This document shows positions 1-12,085 of a stretch of DNA of 64,000 nt, piece by piece. The stretch covers positions 8,516,501 through 8,580,500 of the forward strand of contig BRKX01000006.1 of the NCBI GenBank assembly GCA_026008535.1. Reading direction: 5' to 3'. Position 1 is the first letter of the stretch; each line of letters opens with the position of its first letter. The notes under the pieces were generated by a model, which was given only the letters and a program-made list of their open reading frames with translations, had not been told where the DNA came from and made no database searches. Origin of the DNA: Perilla frutescens (Eukaryota > Streptophyta > Magnoliopsida > Lamiales > Lamiaceae). The translations under genes were made by a program, and so were the position numbers.

Positions 1-726
1 TGTATTTTTTTAAAGAAAATAACCATTTGTAATTATTATTGCTATAATATGCTCTCATTTCAATTTCTGGTGGCTCACATTATTATTTTGATAAAAATTC
101 ATATGAGAGGATCTAACAAGTGACAATCCATTAGACGGGTCAAATTTGTCTAACCCGTCCAACACGCTGGCGCGTGCATGATATCTAGTTTTTCTTTCTT
201 TTTTTTTTCCTAACATTTTTTCCCAAAAACTCTTTATTTCATTCAAATTAATGTTTATATTAAATAATTGAGCACAATGCACGAGCCCTTGAATAAAAAA
301 TTTAAATTAATTCACTTTAATTTTAAGTTCACTAATTTTATTTCATGGTGTATATATTTATTTCAAAACAAATAATTATCGAGTGCGGCTCATGAGCCCC
401 AACGATTCTATTCTAGGATATATATTTTTGGGGGAAAAACAAAATTAAACAAAATAGAAAATTTAAAAAAAATGAAAAGGCAAAGTGTCATAATAGACTT
501 GCTCTATATATTATTTTAGCATGCATGTTTGTGTTGATCTCATTACGAGGAGCATGCTAAACTAAGCCTTAATCATTACAATTAAATATTTTATATATAA
601 AATAATTAAAAATATTAATAATGATAGTGATATGATGTGCAACTTTGCCATAAGATGAATTTCAGTATGGAAATTGAAACATAATAACACGTATAGTTCT
701 CTAATTCAATATGTGTGTGTGTAACA
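1..726. other. AT-rich intergenic DNA
   Basis: Low-complexity AT-rich DNA with no convincing coding region. A short inverted motif around ACGGGTC/GACGGGT occurs near 137-160. It resembles the terminal motif of the MULE-type MITE at 34538-35138, but no second end was found. Nothing else supportable. Confidence 0.6.
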
Positions 727-1155
727 TATAGGGATTCTGATTCCATCGCGATTCCGATCGGGATTACCCCATCGGCATTCTGATCCCATCGGGATTCCGA
801 TCGGGATTACCATTGGAATTACCCTATCAAGATTTTGATCCCATATGAATTCTGATCTCATCGGAATTTCGACCGGGATTATCCATCAGGATAATAATCC
901 CATAGGAATTTTGATCCCATCGGGATTCTGATCCTATCAGAATTCCGATCAGGATTACCATTGGGATTATCCTATCGGGATTCTGATCCCATCGAGATTA
1001 CCATCGTGATTATCCCATCGGGATTCTGATCCCACAGAAATTCTGATCCCATCGGTATTTCGATCAGGATTATCCCATCGGGATCCTGATCCCATTGAGA
1101 TTATCATCGGGATTACCATATTGGGATTACGATCGAAATCTTGATGGAGGTAATT
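727..1155. repeat. Minisatellite of GGGATTCYGATCCCATC-like units
   Basis: About 430 bp is built almost wholly from variants of a 16-20 bp unit such as GGGATTCTGATCCCATC, alternating with GATCGGGATTACC forms. The unit contains GATC and is partly self-complementary (GGGAT/ATCCC). Units vary by point changes and small indels, so the array is old. No ORF runs through it and it lies just left of the family A LTR remnant. Confidence 0.85.
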
Positions 1156-2649
1156 CTGATTGTATTCCCGGCTGTATGTGGGGGTTGATGAGAATATTAC
1201 TTTTGATATTAAATGGTAATTAAAATTAGGAATTATTAAGAGGAAATTTGAGCATAATAAAGATGTTCGGATGTAAGCTGCGACGTTAGGTGTCTTTTAT
1301 TCAAAAATCATCTATTAAAATTTTTCAATCTCAATTCGAATATAGCCAATTTTAGTCTTGTTTGAAAGGTATTGACCTAAGGAGCCCATTGGTACTTTCA
1401 TAATTTTAATCCGAGGTCATTTGAGATCCCGACGATGAAAAACGTATAAAGTAAGAGTCTGAATAGTATTTTTTCGTAATGGCGTGATTTTTGAAAATTT
1501 ACGAATTCTTACTTGATGATCCAAGCATTTCCTCGTTAAGCCTGTTTTATAGGAATTGACCCAAAGAATCCGTTGACGTTCGCAGATTTCCAATCTGAGG
1601 TCAAACGAACGCTCAGGAGTGTTATCTAAAATCCGAAATGAATAGTAAATCTATTTTTGAAAAGAGAATCTTTATTCATTTTACTTCAGATGACTTCTTC
1701 GTCATCCCGAGTCAAGTTGGTTCAATAGTATTCAAGCTAATGAGTCCTCCGGTATTTTTCAATTTTGTGTTGGAGGTCATTTGGACATCTCCATTGAATA
1801 AAGCAATTTTAATTAAATCTGAAAAATGCTTTATCAGTATTTTATACCCGAAGTAGCTTACCGGGGAAGCCAAAGCTTTTCCTATAAATAGGAGGCTTTG
1901 GATTCATTTTTAATTGCTCATTCTCTCTCTCTAGTTCGTGTTAACGAAAGAAAACCCGGGCATGCGTCGAGTAAATCGCGCATGCGGGCCTAGGTTAAAT
2001 ATTATTGGGAGGATGATGCTGCAGAAAGAGCTGCTAAACACTGGAAGGCTGCCGGAGAGCCATCGCTGCCACCGCCGCCGCTGTCGTGCCGCCTCTTCGG
2101 ACATCTCGTTTCGGTCCATTTCTTATCCTTTTAAGCTAGACTTTTAAGATGTTGTGTATTTTAAATAGTACTTCATTTCATATGTTGTGTCCGTCATTGT
2201 CTAGTGGCCCAAAACCGGCCAAATCACCTTAAAATGTGAATAGTAAATAGGCACCGATCAGTTTTGTTTTTGCCCATTTTCACCTATTTTGGGTCGTCAA
2301 ATCAAAAAAATTTCTTCTGGAAAGTTGTTCCAAAAATTATTTCCTATAAGATAAGACTGCCAAGTTTCATGATCTCGTGTCGAGTTTTGAATAATTTTGA
2401 TTATTGAAGTTGAGCTGTTATTTTTGTATCGGAAGCATGTGATTTCAGAAAATTTCGAAAATCGTATCCTTCAATTAAGATATAGATAGGGTCATGCCTG
2501 GTTATTTTTATAATTTTTGAGAGGTTAAAAATTGTCGTGGCATAAATCTGGTAAAGGTCGAATAAAATGGAAAATTATGGAAAAAGGCATATGTCAAATT
2601 AGCTGGTGCCATTAAATCAAGAATAGCGTTGAAGTTACCTAAACTGTGC

Positions 2650-3610
2650 GCTGTACATTATGTTCATTAACATGTACATGTACATTGTTGATAACACGTA
2701 CTTACAGATTGTTGTAAATAAAAACAATAATGAACACAAGGATGGTAACCCTATTCGATCAACTAATCTACGTCAGGGGGACTTCACAAGTCCGTGAGAA
2801 ACAATCCACTACTCCTTTGTAAGGTTACAAATACTATTACACGATGATCTCTCGTCACTAGACCCCTTTCTTACCCATTACAACCTCTTTTGATAGATTA
2901 AATTGTGAGATCTCCTTACAACCTAGACTCCCTTTAATTCCCACAGAAAATCTCTCCCGAGACTCCTTTACAAGTATGTATGAAAAAGATTCAACATAGA
3001 CTAGAAAAAACAATGATCAAAAGATCAACTCTAGCCTAACAATGACGAATGTCTAATGCTTCAAACTTGAAGTCTTTTGACTCTCTAATCAGTATTTGTG
3101 CATTCGTATCTAACTAGTCTGATTCCCTAGGCTATTTATAAACACAAGACATAGCCTAAACAAGGTAATCATATTATCCTAATTTGAATAAAAAACTCAA
3201 CAAGGAAACTTTCCTAGTTTAATTCGGACATCACCTAGTTAGAATCCTTTCTTGAATAAAACTCACCTCTTTCCTTCTTGATCTTCATCTTGAACAAGAC
3301 ATTTTCTATTATGAAACGTCCATCTTAAAAAGGCAGCTTCAACTCCTTGAATCCAGCATGGCATGTCTTTTGGAAATTCTCCAGACAACCATATACATGA
3401 TCATGTTCATGAACATGCTCAAGTACATTCTTCGATCTTCAATCAGGGCAGCGGAATGTTCATATCATAATGTCCAAAACATGGTCTTCAAACTTGAAAA
3501 ACCAAAACCTTGGTGTTCTTTGAATTGCCATAAAGATCATGACACTCTAAAACACTTAGTGCATAAATGGCATTAGCAGGCGTTTTGGAATTTATTCCCT
3601 TCTGTGTTAG
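2650..3610. other. Probable secondary insertion within the family A LTR
   Basis: This stretch has no visible counterpart in the other family A LTR, whereas both flanks do. It is rich in ACATGTACAT-type palindromes at its left end. It contains an AT-rich, intron-like or LTR-like body without a usable ORF. Clean TG...CA ends and a target duplication were not found, so its class is unknown. Confidence 0.35.
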
Positions 3611-4494
3611 AATTATTCGAGGTCTCTAGAGTCGCGCAATCTATTTTTTTCAAAAGAATAAAATTAAATAATAGCTCCATTTATAGTAGATTAAATCCCG
3701 AAAATATAATGGTTGTTCAGAGTCGAAGATTGACCTTGTAGGACCTGCAGAGCCTACTATGATTAATAAAGCTATTTTCGAGGTTATCATGCCGCCACGT
3801 ACTCGTCATCGAGGTGAGTGATTCTATACCTATCTATAGTTTGATCTAGTGAGCTCTAGAAGCATGTTAGGGCAAGATAAAATATTCAATAAAATATTTT
3901 ATGTTCTATTTGATTAGTCCCTGTACAAGGAAGTTATTATGGGACATGATTATGTGAATTGTTGTTTGAAGTCTTGAGTTGATATTGGATAATATGATTT
4001 GATAGGATGTGATATCATATAGCTGATTGACATGAGATATGTATGATCATGATCATAAGTTAATTTTGGTATTGATATTATTGATGAGAAAAGTTATTAG
4101 ATGAATGATGACTTGTAGGTTGATTATAGTATCTCTTATAGGCATTAAGGTTATAGTATTGATTGAGGAATACAACCTAGATGATTCATTCTAGGTTATG
4201 GTCTATACTAGCAGGATTGAATATCGAAGATTGAATATTGAGATTCAATTATTTGTTAAGCAGGATTTTTAAGCTCAAGGAACATTGTTATTTCATTATC
4301 ATATTATGGCCTTCGAGTCACCAAAGATGAATCATTGATGAGTCCATAGAGAGTCACTGTTGGGTAATCAACTTGCATACTTATATCTATGGATTGTAAC
4401 CTTCGGATTACTAGGTTGTGGCCTTTTGGTCACTAGGTTGTGATCTTTTGGTCACTAGGGAGTCACTGCTAGGTAACCCTCTTGTATAGTAAGT

Positions 4495-4499
4495 GGGAT
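4495..4499. repeat. Candidate target site of family C (GGGAT)
   Basis: The five bases immediately left of the family C LTR. The partner copy should lie beyond the missing 5' LTR and is not present in the window, so this is only a candidate target-site duplication. Confidence 0.3.
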
Positions 4500-5700
4500 T
4501 GTTGGTCCCGGGACGAGACAGAATCAGTTTAGAGGGGGGTGAATAAACTGATTACAAAACTGAACTTAAATGCTGAATATTCAGGGTCCGTTTTGACTCA
4601 TGATATTATCCGTGCTTTGTGGAGATCAGTTGAGATGATCTGCTAGCTCGGAGTACTGTGTCTGCTTGAAGTGTGCAGTTTAAAAACATGCAACTGAACT
4701 GAAAAATAAAGTAGAGCACACAAGCAATTTATAGAGGTTCGAAGCTCAACTTCTACGTCCTCTCTTCCTTTCGCAGAAGGGCAATCCACTATGCAAGTGT
4801 AAAGTTCCTTTATTATAGTTACATAGTGAAGACAACTGCTGAACCTGGCGAACGGTAAATTTACGAGTCACGGTGTCCTTTTCAGCTGGTGCTGACCCGG
4901 AAGCTGCGATCCAACAAACTTAACCTCCTCAGCCGGTAGGTCAACAGCTCACACTTGCGATCTCCAACTGCTCGCTGGAGAGATAAGGTGCTATTGCCCG
5001 TCTTTATATGATTTTAGATCTCACTCGATCTTCAAGAGTACAGTCTTGAAACTGATATCAATTGGTGTGCTCCTTTGCGCTTTGACGTCTGAGCTGGGGT
5101 AGTTGATCACTGAAGCGCTGTGACTGAGAGAATAGCTCTGGCTGTAAAATCTTCAACAGCTAGCTCGATGAGCGTTAAGGCTCATTCTCATCAGTTGGAA
5201 CTTTTGATTCTTCTGAGGTTTTTAAGCGTGAGGCTTTAGTGCTTTGGCGAATGTCTTCGCGGAAAGATTTAACTAAAGTGCTCTCCAAAATTCTCAAAAG
5301 TCCCACGATCACCTTGGGTGTAGCTCACCTTTTAAAGATAGGTGAGTGATGACCGCTGTTGATCACTGTGTGATAATTAATGATAAGCCGTTGAGAGACT
5401 TTCATTTAAGAGGGCTGTTGAGTTACCTTTGCTCTTCTGATGAGCTTTTGCTTCAAGATCTCGGTTGCATTAACTTCAAGATCTTCTTTGGCTTATCTGA
5501 AAATTGAGTTTCAGTTACGGCTTCTCTCTTGATCTTTAGTTCTGAGCTTTGTCTAGCAGTTGGAATCTTCAGTTCCTTGTTTGTCAGTTCTGCGCGTCTT
5601 CTGGCAGTTTGGAAAGCTTCAGTTGAGATCATCTTCAGCCGGCTGTTATGGGCTTAGGCTTGATGCCTTCTGAGCTCCAGTTTGCTTTGCTTTAGCTGGT

Positions 5701-7180
5701 AGTTCTGAGCTAAGGTTTGATACCTTCTGAGCTTCAATTTGATTTTCTTCAGCTAGCAGTTCTGGGCTTGGGTTTGATACCTTCTAAGCTCCAGTTTGCT
5801 TTGCTTCAGCTGGCAGTTCTGAGCTCAGTTTGGTTTTCTTCAGCTGGCAGTACTGGGCTTGGGTTTGATACTTTCTAAGCTCCAGTTTGCTTTGCTTCAG
5901 CTAGTAGTTCTGAGCTAAGGTTTGATACCTTCTGAGCTTCAGTTTGGTTTTCTTCAGCAGACAGTTCTGGGCTTGGGTTTAATACCTTCTAAGCTCCAGT
6001 TTGCTTTGCTTTAGCTGGCAGTTTGAACCAGTGTTCTTCAAATGGCATTTTGGACTTGTGTCTCTTCAGCTTTGAACTTTCATGGACTGGTCTTCAGTTC
6101 GGTTGCTGGAGCTTTATCAGTTCAGTTGCTGGAGCTTTATCAGTTAGACTTCACAACTGATGCGTCTTCAGCTGGTATCCTTCGAATTGGTGCTTCATCA
6201 GCTGAAACTTCATTCTTCAGCTTGTATCCATTGAGCTGGTATTTTCCTTCACCTTGTACCTTGGTCTTCTCTTCAGTTGGTATGCCCCTTTCACTGGAAT
6301 ATCCTTAGCTGGCATTTCCTTCAGCTTGGATTTTGGACTGGTACATTTCTTCAGCTGGTATTTTCTTCAGTTGGAATTGGTCTTGAATTGGTATGTCCAT
6401 CAGTTCTTCTCTTCAGCTGGAATATCATTCTTCATCTGGTAGTTCTGAGCTAAGGTTTGATACCTTCTGAGCTTCAGTTTGATTTTCTTCAGCTAGCAGT
6501 TCTGGGCTTGGGTTTGATACCTTCTAAGCTCCAGTTTGCTTTGCTTCAGCTGGCAGTTCTGAGCTCAGTTTAGTTTTCTTCAGCTGGCAGTACTGGGCTT
6601 GGGTTTGATACCTTCTAAGCTCCAGTTTGCTTTGCTTCAGCTAGTAGTTCTGAGCTAAGGTTTGATACCTTCTGAGCTTCAGTTTGGTTTTCTTCAGCAG
6701 GCAGTTCTGGGCTTGGGTTTGATACCTTCTAAGCTCCAGTTTGCTTTGCTTTAGCTGGCAGTTTGAACCAGTGTTCTTCAGATGGCATTTTGGACTTGTG
6801 TCTCTTCAGCTTTGAACTTTCATGGACTGGTCTTCAGTTCGGTTGCTGGAGCTTTATCAGTTCAGTTGCTGGAGCTTTATCAGTTAGACTTCACAACTGA
6901 TGCGTCTTCAGCTGGTATCCTTCGAATTGGTGCTTCATCAGCTGGAACTTCATTCTTCAACTTGTATCCATTGAGCTGGTATTTTCCTTCACCTTGTACC
7001 TTGGTCTTCTCTTCAGTTCGTATGCCCCTTTAACTGGAATATCCTTAGCTGGCATTTCCTTCAGCTTGGATTTTGGACTGGTACATTTCTTCAGCTGATA
7101 TTTTCTTCAGTTGGAATTGGTCCTGAATTGGTATGTCCATCAGTTCTTCTCTTCAGCTGGAATATCATTCTTCAGCTGGC
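5701..7180. repeat. 740-bp tandem duplication inside the family C LTR
   Basis: 5701-6440 and 6441-7180 are near-identical copies in direct orientation. Both begin AGTTCTGAGCTAAGG and both carry the segment starting ATGGCATTTTGGAC (6042 and 6782, exactly 740 apart). Each copy itself contains 60-120 bp sub-repeats built on CTTCAGCTGGCAGTTCTG and GGGTTTGATACCTTC. The near-identity means this duplication is younger than the smaller-scale repeats. ORFs read through it are not real genes. Confidence 0.92.
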
Positions 7181-7600
7181 CTTGGGCTAGAACTGGTATG
7201 TCTTTCAGTTCTCTTCAGCTGGATCATTTCTTCAGTTGATGATGACCTAGAACTGATATGTCCATCAGTTCTTCTCATCAGCTGGAACATCATTCTTCAG
7301 CTGGTCTTGGTCTAGAACTGATATGTCCATCAGTTCTTTTTAGCTAGATTATCTCTTCAGTTAGTAATGGCCTGGAACTGGTATGTCCTTCAGTTCCTTT
7401 CAGATGGAACATCTCTTCAGTTGGTAATAGCCTAGAACTGGTAATCGTCTGGAACTGGTATGTCCTTTAGTTCTCTTCAGTTAGATCATCTCTTTAGCTG
7501 GTAATGGCCTGGAACTGGTATGTCCTTCAGTTCCCTTCAGCTGTAACATATCTTCAGCTAGTGTTGGCCTGAACTGGTATATTCATCAGTTCTTCACTAT
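7181..7600. repeat. Minisatellite with AACTGGTATGTCC / CTTCAGCTGG units
   Basis: Six or more imperfect units of about 55-70 bp combine AGAACTGGTATGTCC, TTCAGTTC and CTTCAGCTGGA-type motifs. It continues the repeat style of the adjoining 740-bp duplication. No coding function. Confidence 0.75.
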
Positions 7601-7892
7601 AGAATGGTGGCAATCGGCACTCTCTTGATAGTACCTGCAACTTCCAGTTTCCCTTGCTAACTTGTTTTAGCAGGCTATAGTGTATTTTCTATTTCTCTCT
7701 ATTCTTCTCTATTTTTTCTTTTCACATGGATTGATCATTTCTTTTGGCTTTGATAGCTTGATTCTGTATGATCATCCTTAGTTTTATGCTTGATTTCTTT
7801 TCAGTTCTTTCAAGGCTCTTTGCATATTTTGACATTTTTTCACATCTCATGAAAATCCCTTGTAAGAAAAACCTTGATAGTTTTTCCTAACA

Positions 7893-7907
7893 ATTTCCCC
7901 CCTTTTT
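7893..7907 (-). promoter_or_regulatory. Polypurine tract of family C
   Basis: The minus strand reads AAAAAGGGGGGAAAT immediately before the LTR start TGTTAGG. Its position and composition are those of a plus-strand priming tract. It fixes both the orientation (minus) and the inner LTR boundary. Confidence 0.75.
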
Positions 7908-8665
7908 GATGATGTCCAAAACATGGCAAAATTGAGCAATGATGGAAGAACTGATTGAGAAATTTGTAGTTGTGTAACAATGACACAATCAAGCAGGAAA
8001 ACTTGTATAGTTAAGAAACTGCATATATAAACTGATTATATATCTTTCAATCTACAAGAGTTTGGTTTTTCTTTTCTTTTCTTCTTCTTTAGTTTCTAGC
8101 TCTTCAGCTGTTGTGCTTCTTCAGCTGGTATCTCATCTCCTTCTTCACCTATTCCACCAGTTGTTAGGCTTTCCTCTTTCTCTAGCACTAGCAGTTTTCT
8201 ATATTTCTCCCCAGACTTCCCCCTGGGACAATTTTCTCTCATCCCTGACAGCAATCTTCCCCCTGAGGCTGATGCCTCTCTTCTTTAGCAGTTCCTACAG
8301 TCCTCACTACTTTCTCCTGAAGCTGTACTTCCCCCTGAAACTGTGAGGGTTCCCTTTGAATCTTATCCCAGAGACTCAAAAACTGTCTTCCATCATTTTT
8401 CTCAATTTCTTCAATCTCTTCCCCCTTTTTGGCATCATCCAAAAAGGTGTGCAATTGTAGATTGAATGATAGAATGGGAACATGTGGTAACAAGCTGAAT
8501 GTGGTAGCTAAGTTACCTTCAAATAGGGAGGGGAATGGCTATTCTCTCGGTGGTGAGGGTATCCAGTTGGATGCTTCATCAGTTGGCATGAACTGCCGTA
8601 GATCTAGCAGTGAAGACTGAACTTGGGGTTCAGTTGACATCATAGCCAAACATGGAAGGAGTTCT
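7908..8665 (-). other. Family C internal region, 3' part
   Basis: No convincing ORF. A second purine tract with a similar context (a GGATGATGCCAAAAAGGGGG-like minus-strand motif) occurs near 8418-8440, which may be a duplicated polypurine region. The rest is degraded internal sequence between the last broken ORF and the LTR. Confidence 0.5.
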
Positions 8666-10128
8666 TCAGTTGGAGGTGGGTGGTTGAACTCTATAGATGT
8701 GGATGATTAGTTGGATGGCTCTGCAAACGGTAGTGGAGCTGCAGGAGGTACTCCATTTTGGATTATGTTTATCATGGAATCCATAATCTCTGAGAGAATG
8801 GGAGTAGCCGTCGATGGATGATTCATCCAGTTTCTGCTCCAATGACCTTCTTGACTCTAGAAAAATCATCCATTCTTGTCAAGCAGTTTAAACATAACTG
8901 CTTCATCAACGTGATATCTCCAGAGTGACCATCTGAGATATCTCCTCAGTTGATTGAAGAGATCGGAGTCGTAACTCTCGATGAGCTGAAATCTGCTAAG
9001 CAGATCAGTGAGAGTGTTGTTGAAGCTTTCTTCAACACCATCCATAAAGTTGGTTTCAGCTGGTGTAAACTCAACTAGCGCAGTTAATTCTGATGTCATG
9101 TCCTCATCTGACATGAGCTGCTTTCCACGACTATTTAAAGTCGGTTCAGTCGGAGTGGAGGGGCCTTCTTCTGCTGTGTGCTGCCTCCTTGATAGCTTGC
9201 TAAAAGGTTTGAGATTCTTTCTCCTTTTGTTGAAGATTACAGGGAGATAGTCTCTCCTGTCCAGCAACTTGCCTCTCTGGTTGAGAAATTGGATATGATC
9301 ACTGATGATCATACTGATCCGGTTGAGAAATCCCAGTTTCTCTGTGAATGTTCCAGCTCTATGGTCAAACTTGACCTTGAGAACATTTTGGTGTAGTTGT
9401 GATAGCACATACGATGCCCAATCAACTCTGCATTGGTTGTAAATGAGTGCCATCAGGTGATCATTATCGGCACTGAAGCAAGTATAGTCTAGATTGCCTC
9501 TCAGGCAGTGGATGACTACATCTTGGAGTTGGATAAACTCCGGCCGAAAACTGTCCATCAGTCTGTGAGAGTAGTCATTATGCTCAACTCCTGGTTTCGT
9601 CCATTGACGCCACAATTATGCATGGTTTAGCATGACTATTGAGTCTGCATGTTCACCTGTTCCAGGAAGATGGAGTGATTCCATTACGACTTCCTTGGTG
9701 ATCACGATTGGATGTCTGTTGACTGTTGAGATTATGTTGCCATCTCCTGCGATGTCGGAGAAGATATAAAACTCGGCAAGTACCTCAGGAAAGCATCGTC
9801 TAAATCTTGGACCTCTTGTGAGAAACTGAAAGAGTCCAGTTTTCTCCGCTGCTGAGAGTAAGCGATAGAACTTTTCAGGCTTAAGTCTCTCCATCATGTG
9901 TTCCAGTTCCATGAACTTGTCTCTTTTGAGGTTGAGAGCAAGTCTAGCTGGGTCGATGTATTGAGTGGGCAATTCCAAGCTGCAACAGAATGTGTTGAGA
10001 GAGATTGAATAGTATAGAGAGAAAGATGCAAAGCAAATGTAGGGAGAGTTTGAGATTGATATGTGATCTTGGATCAATGTCTCCTTGGCATTTAAAGAGG
10101 CTTTGCATGCATGTACTTCGAGTTGCAC
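8666..10128 (-). pseudogene. Family C ORF-B, broken retrotransposon-associated protein
   Basis: Two minus-strand stretches (10128-9616 and 9615-8866) are in the same frame and separated by one TAA at 9618-9616. A frameshift near 8866 leads into a third piece to 8666. The protein has no reverse transcriptase or integrase motif. It begins around MELEHMMERLKPEKF, has an 'EFY...VTKEVV...LHLPGTG' block (about residues 125-160 of the first piece) and later VDWASYVLSQLHQNVLK, followed by a Ser/Lys-rich tail. The layout (EFY/F block, I/V-T-x-E, L-LP-x-G, then an x-W block) resembles the 'putative plant transposon protein' (Transposase_32-like) or env-like ORFs often found in plant retroelements. That comparison is from memory. 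It resembles ORF-A at 12.6-14.1 kb. Confidence 0.6.
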
Positions 10129-10494
10129 TCAAGTACACATCAGCTGATCAGTTTAAATGGATTTGTCTGATGTTCAGCTGGCATAAATGAAATGATCATC
10201 TCAGCCATCCAACAAGCTTAGCTTAACTTTTGGATCAGCGGTTGAGATTTCATTCATTTGATAATAGGGTAGTTGTCATAAATAGTAAATATTTTGTACA
10301 GGATTTTGCTATTTATATCTCTCAGGCTATCAACTCACTTTCCACTTTAGTAATTGATTTTGCTCAGCAACATTAAAAGTTTGGTATCTTGAGAGATCTC
10401 CCATTTTGAAAATAATGCCTGTTAGATCACTATGGCATTAACTTGATGAGGAATAATTTTAAAGATTTAATCAATTTAAACTTTTCCTTGGTAG
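10129..10494. other. Family C internal spacer
   Basis: Non-coding DNA upstream, on the minus strand, of ORF-B. It shares the AACTGAT/CAGCTGA-rich composition of the rest of family C and runs to the insertion site of the solo LTR. No feature found. Confidence 0.5.
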
Positions 10495-10499
10495 TTGGG
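10495..10499. repeat. Target-site duplication TTGGG, left copy
   Basis: TTGGG stands directly before the LTR start TGATAAGTCC and is repeated exactly after the LTR end at 12081-12085. Confidence 0.9.
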
Positions 10500-12080
10500 T
10501 GATAAGTCCATTTATTTCGTGTTTTTCTGGGCATTTTAGTCGCTCTAAATGTCCTTTTTAGTGTCTTTTGTGTCAGAAAAGAACCAGGAAAGTGGTTTGG
10601 GCATAACAGGAGTAAAATCTGGTGAAAGAGGCATTTTGGCCTCAAATTGACTGAAATCGATGAAATGGGCATATTAGACCTGAGCAGAAGATGTCGTGCC
10701 CACAGTACTCGCACAGATTCAGAAGAGGCAGTGAAGAGGGCATTCCCGGAAAAAGCGGGATTCTGTTGAAAGAAGACAAAGCTGGCGTTGGAACTTGATT
10801 GATTTCGAAATCTGAATAGAAGAAGGAAAGATTGTTCATAGGTGGACTCTTGGGAAGCAATTTGGAAGATAAGGATAACATCCCTAAAATATTGGGATTC
10901 ATTCCACCACCTAAGGAAATTTCCTTATCCAGGCAGATTCCAATGGGCACAGAGATCCAGCAGATAAGGAAGTTTCCTTATCCAGGCAGATTCCAACGGG
11001 GCATAGCGAATCCGGCAGATATTGAAGACTCCTCATTTTTTGGGATTTGGATTCGATCTTTGTACTCTTTTAAAATACTAGTTTTGATTGTTAGAATGAG
11101 ACACTTCGTACCATATTGTTTCTGCACTTTTACTTTCGCGATTAGTTTAGTTTTAACGCTGATCCGGCAGCAAGACAATCTGGGGCCTTATGCCCACAGA
11201 GGTTAGGATTTATATTTAATGTTGTTGCTGTTCATCGTTGGTGTTGGACGAGTTTTTATTCAATTCCAGTAAGTTTTTCCCTATTTATCATGTCTTTAAT
11301 TTATGTATTTACAGTTCTTTATAGTATGAGTAGCTAGATCTATATTCCGGAATTTGAACTAAAGATGAAGGTTTAACAAAACACTTAAATACTCGTGAGG
11401 CCATGTGGGCACATTACTGCACGATTAGGTTTCTGCCGGTTTTTGTTCTTATTCCAAGTGAGCGTGAGTTTAATATAACTAATATGGCTGATCACTCTTT
11501 AGTTGTATAGGGCACACCAGGGTTAATTAGATTAGCGAATCGTGACTGTGTGTTAATTCAAACGGTAACTGGGAAATCGGTAGGTTGCTGTGGGCACACG
11601 ATGAATCAGTAAAACACAGCAAACTTGGGTTCGTCTAGCGCACACTGCTTCCTATTTATTTACATCTCTTTGGGGAACCGGGGGGTGGGTGATAGGTTAG
11701 GGGTTTAATGGACGAGGAATCACCTTTAAACCTAATCTGAACGGATGAATAAGGAGACGCAGTGAGGAATCCGGTCTCCACAACTGGGTGATTTAATTGT
11801 GTAGGAAAATCGCTGTGCCCATGATCGAGTGAGTATAAGTTAAACTGGATTCTAGTTCAAGTTTCGGAACCTTTTATTATTTGATATCTCTTTAGTTTAT
11901 TTTTGCAGATTTAATTTCCATTATTGTGACCACGGTACCAGACCCTCTTTTGTGATTGGTGACTCGAAAGTAAGATCGCATCAGCTCTCTGTGGGATCGA
12001 CCCTTACTCATAGCTAGCTACGCTCGCTGTGGGCACAGGAGCATACAAATTCATTTTGAGCGCGAAACGACCGCGCGTCA
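10500..12080 (+). mobile_element. Solo LTR (gypsy-type), 1581 bp
   Basis: Starts TGATAAGTCCATTTATTTCG and ends GACCGCGCGTCA, so it has TG...CA ends, and is flanked by a perfect 5-bp duplication TTGGG. It contains a GGGATCGACCC-type segment near its 3' end that I associate with Athila/Tat-like gypsy LTRs. No internal domain is attached, which fits LTR-LTR recombination. Removing it and one TTGGG joins family C sequence smoothly, so it inserted into family C after C had arrived. The orientation is inferred from the end motifs. Short ORFs inside are shadows. Confidence 0.88.
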
Positions 12081-12085
12081 TTGGG
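12081..12085. repeat. Target-site duplication TTGGG, right copy
   Basis: Exact repeat of 10495-10499 immediately after the solo LTR. Confidence 0.9.

Larger units (their letters stand above)
1200..4499 (+). mobile_element. Family A gypsy LTR, degraded copy in + orientation
   Basis: This region is collinear, on the opposite strand, with the LTR at 14198-17452. Anchors include AGTATTCAAGCTAA near 1727-1740 (its reverse complement lies near 16890), a TATA-type CCTATAAATAG near 1880 (TTATAAATATAAGG on the minus strand near 16765), AAGCATGTTAGGGCAA near 3860 (complement near 15475) and GAGTCACTGC near 4460 (complement near 14990). The left edge is not sharp and homology is clear from about 1340. 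The copy is cut at 4499 by the family C LTR. Divergence and indels suggest an old insertion. No coding capacity. Confidence 0.75.
4500..7892 (-). mobile_element. Family C 3' LTR (long, 3.4 kb)
   Basis: On the minus strand the LTR opens with TGTTAGG directly after a purine tract and closes with GGGACCAACA, giving standard TG...CA ends. A polypurine tract next to a TGTTRG start is known from SIRE/Maximus-type Ty1-copia elements, so that class is possible but not proven. Much of the LTR is repetitive: a 740-bp tandem duplication at 5701-7180 and a shorter AACTGGTATGTCC array to about 7600. It inserted into the family A LTR on its left. No 5' partner is visible. Confidence 0.75.

Noticed and set aside
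727..1155. CRISPR-like array of short repeats
   Set aside because: Units are contiguous and variable without unique spacers, and the genome is clearly a plant nuclear one. It is a minisatellite.
6042..7033. Two near-identical 83-88 codon ORFs as a small gene family
   Set aside because: They are the two copies of the 740-bp duplication within an LTR, with no domain and repeat-derived composition.
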